From Desulfosoma caldarium (GTDB taxonomy: Bacteria; Desulfobacterota; Syntrophobacteria; Syntrophobacterales; DSM-9756): a DNA stretch of 64,000 nucleotides. The notes under the pieces are model-generated. The model saw only the letters and a list, made by a program, of their open reading frames with translations. It did not search any database and was not told where the DNA came from. The DNA is taken from positions 115,340 through 179,339 of the forward strand of contig NZ_RJVA01000016.1 of assembly GCF_003751385.1 (NCBI RefSeq), given 5' to 3'. Shown here one piece after another: positions 19,821 to 29,100 of the stretch; position 1 is the stretch's first letter, and every line of letters starts with the position of its first letter. Made by a program: the position numbers and the translations under genes.

Positions 19821-20465
19821 GTGAAAAGATCCATGAGAAACCGCATGGTTTTTATCCTTTGGCGTGGAAAGGATGGGGTGGGCTCATGCCCGGGCGCTCG
19901 ATGCCGCACGTGGGTTCGACGGGTCTTTGTGCCGGCGCTGATCCTCGCGTTGGGGCTTTCAGGAACATTAGAGGCTTCGGCGCAGGAATCAAACCAAGCG
20001 GCCCTGATTCACGTGGAAAAGAGCAATCAGGCGCACCTCTTGATGCCGAAACCCCTGGCCGTCCCAACGGCAGCGAACGCGACGTCGGCTGAGTCGTCGC
20101 GCTCGGCGGCGAGGGTTGAGCAGACGCCTTCAGAAACGGGACTTTTTGGATCTCCTTTGGACGTTGCCCGCCTCAAGTTGACCATTGCGTGGGGCCACTA
20201 CAATCAAGGCCGGTATCAGGAAGCCGCCGCGCTGTTTAAGGCTCTGGCGCGAGAAGAAAAAGTGCCGAGTGTGGTCGAGGAATCCCGGTTGGGATTGGCC
20301 TATTGCATGATTCGATTGGATCGCCCGAGCGAAGCGGCGCACCTTTTGGAAGACATGGTCACTCAAGGCGTTCGGCTTCAAGAGACCGTACCGGCTCTGG
20401 TGGAAACCCTTTTGGCGCTGAAACGCTACGAAGAAGCCGAAAAGTATCTTCCGCTCCTTCCCTGA
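19821..20465 (+). CDS. Exported TPR-repeat protein in the cellulose operon
   Basis: A 214-residue protein. After a basic N-terminus there is a signal-like segment (VFVPALILALGLSGTLEASA), a low-complexity Ala/Ser/Pro linker and two or three TPR-like helices (AWGHYNQGRYQEAAALFKAL; YCMIRLDRPSEAAHLLEDM; ALKRYEEAEKYLPLLP). It starts 1 bp after bcsZ (GTG, with GGAGGG about 9 nt upstream), so it belongs to the operon. The repeats resemble those at the N-terminus of the next gene product, as if one long BcsC-type TPR scaffold had been split into two proteins. I do not recognise it as a named Bcs subunit. Confidence 0.75.
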   Translation: MKRSMRNRMVFILWRGKDGVGSCPGARCRTWVRRVFVPALILALGLSGTLEASAQESNQAALIHVEKSNQAHLLMPKPLAVPTAANATSAESSRSAARVEQTPSETGLFGSPLDVARLKLTIAWGHYNQGRYQEAAALFKALAREEKVPSVVEESRLGLAYCMIRLDRPSEAAHLLEDMVTQGVRLQETVPALVETLLALKRYEEAEKYLPLLP

Positions 20466-20490
20466 AATCCTGTGCCTGCGGGGAAAACTC

Positions 20491-23058
20491 ATGAGGCGAA
20501 CGTTGCTCCGTGCTGTGGCGGTGTGGTTGAGCTGGACCGGGTGCCTTTGCGCTTTCGACGTCATGGTGTCGTCCCACGATACGATTGGAACGGTCCTGGC
20601 GGCTGCTCAGGAACAGGAAGTGGCCGGCGTGCGTGATCGAGCGTCGCTGCAAATTGCCTGGTGGCATTTTCGTGAGGGGCGTTACGAAAAGGCGCTGGCT
20701 TTGTTTGAAGACGTCAGACATAGCAGTGAGACTCTGTCGCTTCGCCAGGAAGCCCAATGGGGCATGGCTCTTTGCCTGGATCGCCTGAAAAGGCGCACCG
20801 AAGCGGCAGCCCTTGTGAAAGACCTTCATGACCAAGGGTACCACACGAAGGATACGGAAAAATGGATCGCGCAATACCGTCGAGACGTTGCGCGCGTTCA
20901 AAGAAACCTTTTTCAAGAGCGAATTCGAAGGGAAGCGGCAGCGGCCCGTGACGCCGAAAGCGTAGAAGCTGTGGCCCGGTTTGTGGAAAAAAACACGAAG
21001 GCGCTGCGCCGCTGTATTGCTCCTGAGGCTTTCTTTGAGGTGGCTCAGGCCCTGCGGCGAAAGGGAGAGGTGGGTCAGGCGCGGCGGATTCAGGAAAAGC
21101 TATTGGATTGCACGACCTACCGGTATGCCCTTCGTCTGGGCGTGTACGCCGAGCTGCTGGAACTCATGCCGACGGACGACGTGCTGGCGAGGCTGCGTTG
21201 GGAAAAAGAGCGTCCAAAGGTTCCTGCTTCATACCGGGAAGGTCTTGCGGCATTGGAAACGGAAGCCTTGCGGCGTAAGCTCTTTGCCCTTACCGATGGG
21301 GCCGAGGAGACGGAATCCGTGGCGCGAGAAATTCTGCAACGAGACCCCGACGATCCCGACGCGCTGCTCAAACTGGGCTGGCATGCCTACCATGCGGGCC
21401 GATTTTCGGAAGCGGAATCGCTTTTTTCGCGACTTCACCGCCTTCACCCCGACCGGGAAGACGCCGTGCTGGGCCTTGCCCATGCGTACATGGCCCAGAA
21501 AAATTTCCATGAGGCGCACCGAGTGCTGGAGGCTTTGGCCCCACCCTTGACGAAAGAGGGGCAAAGCGCCCTGTTTCGCTTGCACATGGAAGAAGGCGCT
21601 CAGCGTCAGAGGGCCATGGACCTTGAGGGGGCGGAGGCGTCCTATCGGCGGGCGGCGGAGCTTCAAGCGGAAGACGGTGCCCCGTGGCGGGCGTTGGGTT
21701 GGGTGCTTCTGGAACAGGGGCGTTTCAGCGACGCGGCGAACGCTTTTCGAAAAGCTTTGAATGTGGCTGTGGAACCGAACGCTGCCCAAGGGCTGCTCCT
21801 TTCTCTTGAGCGTTCCGGCCGATTTGTCGAGGCCCATGATGTGACCAAAGATCTCAGCCGAAAGGAGGATGCCTTTCTTCGGCAGGTGGCCGTGGAGCAT
21901 TTTCAGAGAACCGGAAAGGAGATGCAGGCGGCTTTGGCCGCTCCGCACGGAGCACAGGACGCTTCTGGGTGGAGCACGCTGGAAGCTTCCTTCATGAGTC
22001 GGTCGGGGGATGACGGCACATCTCGACTAAAAACCTTTCGACTGCCCTGGCGCGTGGCACTTCCGACGGACTCGGCGTCCCTGTGGACCTTCCAGGTGGA
22101 AGGGATTCATCTGGACACCGACGATCCCGGGCAAAAGCCCTTTGTGGGTTCTTTCGGGCTTTCCAATGGGAGGGCTTTTCAGCCGTTGCGGTGGGTCACA
22201 TCCCGGTGGGTGGTGTCGCCTTCTGTGGTTTACGTGAAAGAGGGCGCCTGGAATGTTCGAGTGGAAGCGGGATTGACCCCGCTGAATGGGCCGGTGAATT
22301 CGAAGCCCACCGTGGCTCTGGAAGTGTCGCAGCCTCGATGGCGACTGGAAGCGCACCGAATATCCGTAGAAGATTCGCTTCTTTCATGGATCGGCCAGCG
22401 CGATCCCTATTCGCAGAAAACCTGGGGCCGAGTGCTTCGAACGGGTGGTTCCGTGGCCTACAGCCGGTCATGGCCTCAAGACGTCTGGTCCACCGTGCGG
22501 CTCGGGGCCGACCATTACGGGGGCAAGGGCGTGTGGCAGAACTTTGCCGTCACGGGTGATGCGAGCATGGGGCGAAATTTTTCGAAAAAGGCCGGGGTCG
22601 TTTCCCTGGGCGGGTTTGTTTCGGCGGCCCGCTATGATCGCAACAGCGACTTTTACACCTTGGGCCATGGTGGCTATTTCAGCCCGTCCGTTTTCGTTAT
22701 GGCGGGTCCGACCGCTCGCTTTCAAACCCATGAGGACCAACCGTGGTGGCTAAATGTTCAGGCATCGGCCGGTTATCTTTACTACAAAACCGAAAAAAGC
22801 CCCGTCTATCCTCGAAAAGATCGGCCGGAACGCTATGCCGAAGACCGATTTTCCGGGCTGGGGTATTCGGGATCCTTTAAGGTCGCACGGCTTGTGGCGC
22901 CACGGTGGGCCGTGGGCGTGCACATGGACGTGGACAAGTCTTCCGGCTACACGCGCTGGTCTGCCGGAGCCGCCCTCACATGGTTCTTTAAAGCGCACAC
23001 CACTTTGGGCCGCACGACCCATCGCTATGACGCCTTCTTTCACGCCGCCGATCGTTAG
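20491..23058 (+). CDS. bcsC: BcsC-like outer-membrane cellulose export protein (TPR + barrel)
   Basis: 855 residues, shorter than enterobacterial BcsC (~1150). A signal peptide (VAVWLSWTGCLCAF) is followed by TPR repeats to ~470 (AWWHFREGRYEKALALFEDV; LGWHAYHAGRFSEAESLFSR; ALGWVLLEQGRFSDAANAFR). A C-terminal BcsC-type beta-barrel follows (WSTVRLGADHYGGKGVWQNF; FYTLGHGGYFSPSVFVMAGP; AGAALTWFF at the end with a terminal aromatic-rich strand). BcsC peptidoglycan-proximal repeats and its barrel pass cellulose through the outer membrane. It lies 25 bp after the TPR gene and closes the operon. Confidence 0.88.
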   Translation: MRRTLLRAVAVWLSWTGCLCAFDVMVSSHDTIGTVLAAAQEQEVAGVRDRASLQIAWWHFREGRYEKALALFEDVRHSSETLSLRQEAQWGMALCLDRLKRRTEAAALVKDLHDQGYHTKDTEKWIAQYRRDVARVQRNLFQERIRREAAAARDAESVEAVARFVEKNTKALRRCIAPEAFFEVAQALRRKGEVGQARRIQEKLLDCTTYRYALRLGVYAELLELMPTDDVLARLRWEKERPKVPASYREGLAALETEALRRKLFALTDGAEETESVAREILQRDPDDPDALLKLGWHAYHAGRFSEAESLFSRLHRLHPDREDAVLGLAHAYMAQKNFHEAHRVLEALAPPLTKEGQSALFRLHMEEGAQRQRAMDLEGAEASYRRAAELQAEDGAPWRALGWVLLEQGRFSDAANAFRKALNVAVEPNAAQGLLLSLERSGRFVEAHDVTKDLSRKEDAFLRQVAVEHFQRTGKEMQAALAAPHGAQDASGWSTLEASFMSRSGDDGTSRLKTFRLPWRVALPTDSASLWTFQVEGIHLDTDDPGQKPFVGSFGLSNGRAFQPLRWVTSRWVVSPSVVYVKEGAWNVRVEAGLTPLNGPVNSKPTVALEVSQPRWRLEAHRISVEDSLLSWIGQRDPYSQKTWGRVLRTGGSVAYSRSWPQDVWSTVRLGADHYGGKGVWQNFAVTGDASMGRNFSKKAGVVSLGGFVSAARYDRNSDFYTLGHGGYFSPSVFVMAGPTARFQTHEDQPWWLNVQASAGYLYYKTEKSPVYPRKDRPERYAEDRFSGLGYSGSFKVARLVAPRWAVGVHMDVDKSSGYTRWSAGAALTWFFKAHTTLGRTTHRYDAFFHAADR

Positions 23059-23355
23059 GCGATAATCCAAGGGGCTTGTGGGGACCGAAGCTCTCGCGCA
23101 CGAAGTCGGGGAACTTCTGCAGCTGTCCGTTTATGCGGGGCCCTGCAAGGTGTTGGCTTTCTTTCGCCGGCTGGGGTATGGAGGGGAGCATTTCACAATC
23201 CAGCGTGACGTTTTCTGTGGCGCTCCAGACACAAGGGGAAACGAAGGATTGGTGAAGGGGAGGTTTTCGTTGGGAAGGCGGCGCCGACGACGTTTTTGGG
23301 GCGCGACCCGCGCCTGGGCGCGGAACGATGCGCCGTGTGCTGCGAGGAGGAATCC

Positions 23356-23505
23356 ATGAGACTGAAACCCATTGTTTTAACGTTGAGCCCGGATGAAGCT
23401 CAGGAAGTGATCCGCATGGACATGGATGCCGACTCGGAGGCCGCCTTGAACTTTGTGCGGACGGTCCTGGCGAAAAAGGTCAAGGAAGCGCTCAAGACCC
23501 ATTGA
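23356..23505 (+). CDS. Small protein of unknown function (49 aa)
   Basis: The 49-residue product starts MRLKPIVLTLSPDEAQEVIR and ends KVKEALKTH. ATG 23356 has GAGGAGG 6 nt upstream, a strong site. The composition is charged and helical, with a DMDADSEAALNFV block that could be a small helical domain. No motif is recognised. It follows bcsC by ~300 bp in the same direction and may have its own promoter. The strong ribosome-binding site and clean codon use make it likely to be real. Confidence 0.6.
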   Translation: MRLKPIVLTLSPDEAQEVIRMDMDADSEAALNFVRTVLAKKVKEALKTH

Positions 23506-24747
23506 GTGCCGGTTTTCGAGGCCGGTTACGGCCCCGGGCAAAAGGATCGATTCCACATCTAATGGTCATTGCAAGGCGGCGTGGGCAGCTGTTGCCTAAG
23601 GCCACATCTCTTTGAGGATCGACGGGAACGGGACGCATTGTCCTGGAATTGGCAGCCCCATGGAAGGCCGTGCTGTGTTTACCCTTGGTGGAGGCAAAGC
23701 TCGGTGTTGGGTTGAGGCCGTGGCGCAGCCATGAGTTGGAAACCGGGGATTGCCGGTACCGCCATGGGGGTCGGCGCCGGGTTGTGGGCGATGCTTTAAG
23801 GATCTTTTGGCCGGCAAAGAGAAACGAGCGCACGGAGTGCTGCCATGGAAGCAGCGGCTTGCGCATGCCGGAAGTAGCGTGCGACGCGGCCAAAACTCAA
23901 GGCTGGCGTCGCCGGTGTAGCGCCATTTTCGTGCGGTCTTGAAGCAGAACCGGCCGATGGTGGTGGCCGTTCCGGTGCGCCACAGGGGAACATTCACCAT
24001 GAATGAAAGCGCCGTGGCGTGAGAGCCCTTCACAGCAAACAAACGACTCTCCGCGCAGCCTCCCGGTTTTCATGGGGATGCACGAAGTGAGCCGAGCCGG
24101 CTTTTTCCTTTTTCGTGCGAGGTGCCTCCGTGACGAATCAGGGCATCCAGAAGGCCAACATCTGCGGTCTCTGGCCAATGTTCAAGGAACCGAAGACGCC
24201 TGAACCGGCGCAGGCCACGTGATGCGCTATCGTGCGGAAGCCGTGCGGTATTCTGAGGTGCTTTTCCCTCGTCACGGGGTGCCCGTGGCACCCGGTGGAT
24301 AAAACCCACGTTCGAGCCGCCCCCTTAGGGCGGGCAGAACAATTGTTCAATGTGTCAATGAGTTTGCGACCAGGGCTGCGTCCACTCTGCGCGGCGCGCC
24401 GAGGCGCGCCCCGCCGCGTCAACGGCCGGCTTAAGGCCGCTTCGTGGCGGGGCGTTTATGGAATGATGACATGCGCGGCGGCCCGCTTATGAAGCAGAAC
24501 GCCGAGCTGTCTTGGCTCGCGCCCGAAGGGTTCAGATCCTACCGGCACGGACGAGTGAACACATCCACGACCAAAACGCCCTCTGACGGGCGGCTCGCGG
24601 CCCTACCCTCCCCCGAGCATGGTCCCCTATCTCGATTGGTGCGCGACCCACCCATGGCTTAGAGCCTCAAGGAAATGGAAAGGGAATAGAGGCACTTTCG
24701 ATTAAGCATTGTGACGGATTCATTTCATCGCCTTTTTCCTTACTCTA
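23506..24747. other. 1.2-kb stretch without a supported gene
   Basis: No gene is supported on either strand. The longest frame (minus, 23596-24042, 148 codons) has no ribosome-binding site or recognised fold. The stretch has GC-rich palindromic patches, for example GGCGCGCC twice within 20 bp near 24392-24412, and GGCCG/CGGCC just after the 49-codon gene. It may be decayed coding DNA. Confidence 0.4.
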
Positions 24748-25650
24748 TCAGTAGGCAATGACCTGAAAGGCATCGATGTCGTGGACGTTTCTGAGTGTAA
24801 TTTTCACAAGACCGTCGCTGAAAAATTCAAAATACAGCCCCTCTGGAGTATCTACAGCGACCGTCAATTTAGAGACAATCTCTTCCAGCGTGTCCCCAAA
24901 AAACTCCGCCGGAAAAATGAGTTTGTCTTCGGGGGAAAAATCATCAATCGTCATGTGACCGCTCCATCCGACGACAAAGGCGTCAACGCCCGGACCTCCA
25001 TGAAGTGAGGTATCGCCGCGCGACACCAGCACATCAGTTCCCGAGGTTCCGTAAAGAACGCCACCCGATTCGGGAGCTATTTGGAAGGATTCAAAAGCCG
25101 GGAACAAGGCAAGGGTTGTCATGCATACATCGGCCAGCTCCTCTTTGATTCCGTACTCAAAACATTCATCATCATCATCTTTACACTCATCCCAGTCGAA
25201 AGTATTGATAGTGAGTGGGTCTTTTCTCATAGAGTCGATGTAGGAGACAATGGGGTCAAGTGTTTCGGCGAAAAGTGAGTCTAACATGCCTTCTGATGCA
25301 TCGTCGCCAAAGACGGTTTCCACAGCCGCAGCCTGGACAACAAGACCTTGATTCGCCTCATAGATCGATTGTAGACCTGGAATAAATGCTGCCCCCGGCA
25401 TGGCCAAATAATCGAGTAATGGCTGTACGTTAATCTCCGTCTGGTAAGCATTCGAGATGGCCCAGGTCGCCTCAGCAACCTTAGGTTTCGCCCAAAGCAA
25501 TAGCATGGCTGCCCCAAAGCGCACTTCCTCATCGCTCAAATAGCCATCTTGGGCTGCATGAGAAAACGGACAGAATGTCATTCCGCCGAGCACGACTGAG
25601 ATGGCAAAAACAGAGGCAATAATTAGTCGTGAGATCTTGTAACGTTCCAT
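24748..25650 (-). CDS. Secreted protein with RTX-like C-terminal segment, function unknown
   Basis: About 300 residues. A clear signal peptide (LIIASVFAISVVLGGMTFCP..SHAA) leads into a helical domain of unknown family (EEVRFGAAMLLLWAKPKVAEAT). An acidic stretch follows (DECKDDDDECFEYG). The C-terminal ~100 residues resemble the end of Ca-binding RTX proteins: GTSGTDVLVSRGDTSLHGG, PGVDAFVVGW, then TIDDFSPEDKLIF. Only one or two degenerate nonapeptides are present, so strong Ca-binding is doubtful. ATG 25650 has AAGGAAG upstream. Its base composition is visibly more A+T-rich than the flanking bcs genes, which suggests acquisition. It stands alone between the bcs and CRISPR regions. Confidence 0.7.
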   Translation of the reverse strand: MERYKISRLIIASVFAISVVLGGMTFCPFSHAAQDGYLSDEEVRFGAAMLLLWAKPKVAEATWAISNAYQTEINVQPLLDYLAMPGAAFIPGLQSIYEANQGLVVQAAAVETVFGDDASEGMLDSLFAETLDPIVSYIDSMRKDPLTINTFDWDECKDDDDECFEYGIKEELADVCMTTLALFPAFESFQIAPESGGVLYGTSGTDVLVSRGDTSLHGGPGVDAFVVGWSGHMTIDDFSPEDKLIFPAEFFGDTLEEIVSKLTVAVDTPEGLYFEFFSDGLVKITLRNVHDIDAFQVIAY

Positions 25651-26094
25651 GGTCTGCTTCCTTTCGTTGAGGTGTGTTCCGATAAATACCATCGACGTGA
25701 CGACATTCCGTTAAAGCGAGGAGCCTCCCGGCGCACGCATGACCGATGGTCCACGTTGAGCGCCCACCACCGGGATCGTGCGCATACCAACGCAGTTTTC
25801 GAGTCTAATATGGTTTGACAAGACGCGCAAGCCTTCCGGCGCGACAGTGGATAGATCCCTGTCGTTGATGACCAACGCGATGGAGGCCAGGAAGAGGCGC
25901 CGTGCGTGTTTCAATATGGTGCAGCGTTGCGCATAGGGGCGTTGTAGTACCAGCGCTGGAGAGCATCTTTTGAGGACAAGTGAGGATGCCATCCATCCCA
26001 CGGAGTAGATAGGCGAGCAGTCTCAGAAATCGTCGCCAGAATCAGCGTGAATTCCCGATCAAAATGGCTTTAATCATCCTGTCGCCAAATTCAT
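25651..26094. other. Gap between the secreted-protein gene and the CRISPR array
   Basis: No supported gene. A 96-codon minus-strand frame (25711-26001, containing LFLASIALVINDRDLSTVAP) is open but has no recognised fold or ribosome-binding site. On the minus strand this region lies downstream of the array, so it is where array transcripts would end. It also contains the promoter region of the secreted-protein gene. Confidence 0.35.
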
Positions 26095-26131
26095 TCGGCC
26101 CATTGGGACTATGATGCTTCAATGGGGCCGA
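26095..26131 (-). repeat. Inverted repeat at the distal end of the CRISPR array
   Basis: TCGGCCCATTG (26095-26105) pairs with CAATGGGGCCGA (26120-26131), the first half of the last repeat. One C is bulged and the loop is 14 nt. The left arm is therefore an inverted partial copy of the repeat. It could fold at the end of the pre-crRNA or be a relic of a degenerate repeat in reverse orientation. Confidence 0.5.
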
Positions 26132-29100
26132 GGCGTTAAAGCCTCGGAAATCGGAGGAGAAAAATCGCATTGTTGGAGAAGAGTTACGGCTTCAATGGGG
26201 CCGAGGCGGTAAAGCCTCGGAAATCCTCTTTGCTATTGTTTGCGGGTTCCTCGGCTCAGTGCTGCTTCAATGGGGCCGAGGCGGTAAAGCCTCGGAAATG
26301 CGACAACACAAACGACGGAGGTGCAACCATGGCGAGCTTCAATGGGGCCGAGGCGGTAAAGCCTCGGAAATCTTTTGTTCGCCGCGTTGAGTCTATCGGT
26401 TTGACCAACCTTCAATGGGGCCGAGGCGGTAAAGCCTCGGAAATCTTCTTGCGGGCTAGTGTCATGCGGTTGCTGCAGGCGCTTCAATGGGGCCGAGGCG
26501 GTAAAGCCTCGGAAATCTTTAAGAGAGGAGTTTTACTCAAGTATACCTTTGGCGCTTCAATGGGGCCGAGGCGGTAAAGCCTCGGAAATCTTAGCTCATC
26601 CTTGCCGTCTCCTTCCAGAAGAAAAGGCTTCAATGGGGCCGAGGCGGTAAAGCCTCGGAAATCGCTTTTTGGGGGTAGAAATAGCGAAAAGCTAGGGAGC
26701 TTCAATGGGGCCGAGGCGGTAAAGCCTCGGAAATCACCACGGAAGTGGAATCGGTAGTCACAATTGATGAGCTTCAATGGGGCCGAGGCGGTAAAGCCTC
26801 GGAAATCGCTGCAGCAAGATTGTCTCTGTGTCGCCGAGGAGTCGGCTTCAATGGGGCCGAGGCGGTAAAGCCTCGGAAATCCATACTTGAATCCGCCGTC
26901 ACGCAAGATTTCTTGATGCTTCAATGGGGCCGAGGCGGTAAAGCCTCGGAAATCGATTTGAATTTGGATTTGGATTTGGCTCTGTTTTGAGCTTCAATGG
27001 GGCCGAGGCGGTAAAGCCTCGGAAATCGCCGATATGGTATCGCCTCCGGTCAGTCGCTTGATGCTTCAATGGGGCCGAGGCGGTAAAGCCTCGGAAATTT
27101 CCCGACCAGTTCAGCCCGATGTTGCTTAAGGACAGCTTCAATGGGGCCGAGGCGGTAAAGCCTCGGAAATCAGGCTCAGCAAGCGGCCGAGCCTGAAGTG
27201 CCGTACGAAGCTTCAATGGGGCCGAGGCGGTAAAGCCTCGGAAATCATCAAAACCGTCATGAATGGCCTGCACGGCACGATAGCTTCAATGGGGCCGAGG
27301 CGGTAAAGCCTCGGAAATCTAGACTCGTGAACACGAACGATAGGTTCAATCTGCTGCTTCAATGGGGCCGAGGCGGTAAAGCCTCGGAAATCGTGTAAAG
27401 GTCTAACAATGCCTGTTCATCAAAGTAAGTGCTTCAATGGGGCCGAGGCGGTAAAGCCTCGGAAATCCAACGTCAATGAAAGGTTTGGCACCGGTCATTT
27501 CCTGCTTCAATGGGGCCGAGGCGGTAAAGCCTCGGAAATCTCGGTATGTTGTGGACCACGTGGGTGGATACAACGTTTTGCTTCAATGGGGCCGAGGCGG
27601 TAAAGCCTCGGAAATCATCGAGCAGCAAGAAAAGGCCATTGAAGCAGCAGATGCTTCAATGGGGCCGAGGCGGTAAAGCCTCGGAAATCGATCACAGGCC
27701 TCCTGCGCTGGCGACGGCAGCGCGAGGCTTCAATGGGGCCGAGGCGGTAAAGCCTCGGAAATCTTGCTTATTGCCATCAGCACGCAGGCGCCAGGCGAGC
27801 TTCAATGGGGCCGAGGCGGTAAAGCCTCGGAAATCCTCGATCAAGTTAGGCGATTTCGGGCACAACAGGCTGGCTTCAATGGGGCCGAGGCGGTAAAGCC
27901 TCGGAAATCGTGAACAGGGAGACGATGCTGGAGTAGGTGAGGAATGGCTTCAATGGGGCCGAGGCGGTAAAGCCTCGGAAATCGTTCGAAATCCCCAAAC
28001 CGGCCAAATAGAGGTACATGGCTTCAATGGGGCCGAGGCGGTAAAGCCTCGGAAATCTTCAGGAGACGGTAAAGAAACTGATCGCCCTAAAAGGCTTCAA
28101 TGGGGCCGAGGCGGTAAAGCCTCGGAAATCTTTGCAGTACAACGTGAGCCGGCCTTGTGTTAACTGGCTTCAATGGGGCCGAGGCGGTAAAGCCTCGGAA
28201 ATCGACATTTTAAATTTCTCCCCAAAAAATTCCGTTCCAGCTTCAATGGGGCCGAGGCGGTAAAGCCTCGGAAATCTCCACCTATGACGATGATGGCAAT
28301 GTGTCGCAAATCGCTTCAATGGGGCCGAGGCGGTAAAGCCTCGGAAATCCCCAATCCGAGATCACTCTATTCACCTGCTCGGCGATGCTTCAATGGGGCC
28401 GAGGCGGTAAAGCCTCGGAAATCGTTGAGAAAGACGCTGCTGGGAACCGAAAATTCAATGCTTCAATGGGGCCGAGGCGGTAAAGCCTCGGAAATCACCT
28501 TGCGCGGATAATGTTGCTGGCGCACACAAAGGCTTCAATGGGGCCGAGGCGGTAAAGCCTCGGAAATCGAGGCACAGATAGAAGCGTTGGAGAAACAGAG
28601 CAGGGCTTCAATGGGGCCGAGGCGGTAAAGCCTCGGAAATCCCTCCTATAAGATTCAACTCGCGCACTTACTTATACGCTTCAATGGGGCCGAGGCGGTA
28701 AAGCCTCGGAAATCCAGGTATCTTTCTCGGGTAAATCGATAAATGGAAAGCTTCAATGGGGCCGAGGCGGTAAAGCCTCGGAAATCTGTGGCTGCGAAGA
28801 AAGTGCAGTGGAATTCAGTGCGAGCTTCAATGGGGCCGAGGCGGTAAAGCCTCGGAAATCCCTAAGACAGACTTAAACCAACCCCACAACACTCTGATGC
28901 TTCAATGGGGCCGAGGCGGTAAAGCCTCGGAAATCGCTACCGTTCGTCCTGGACGACGCGGTGCATGCGGTGGCTTCAATGGGGCCGAGGCGGTAAAGCC
29001 TCGGAAATCGCCGCCGGCTACAATCATACCCTCGCCCTCAAAACGCTTCAATGGGGCCGAGGCGGTAAAGCCTCGGAAATCCTCGCCGCAAACGATATTC

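Noticed and set aside
23596..24042. 148-codon minus-strand ORF
   Set aside because: It is rich in Arg/Pro/Cys with no domain or ribosome-binding site, so it is probably chance openness in GC-rich DNA.
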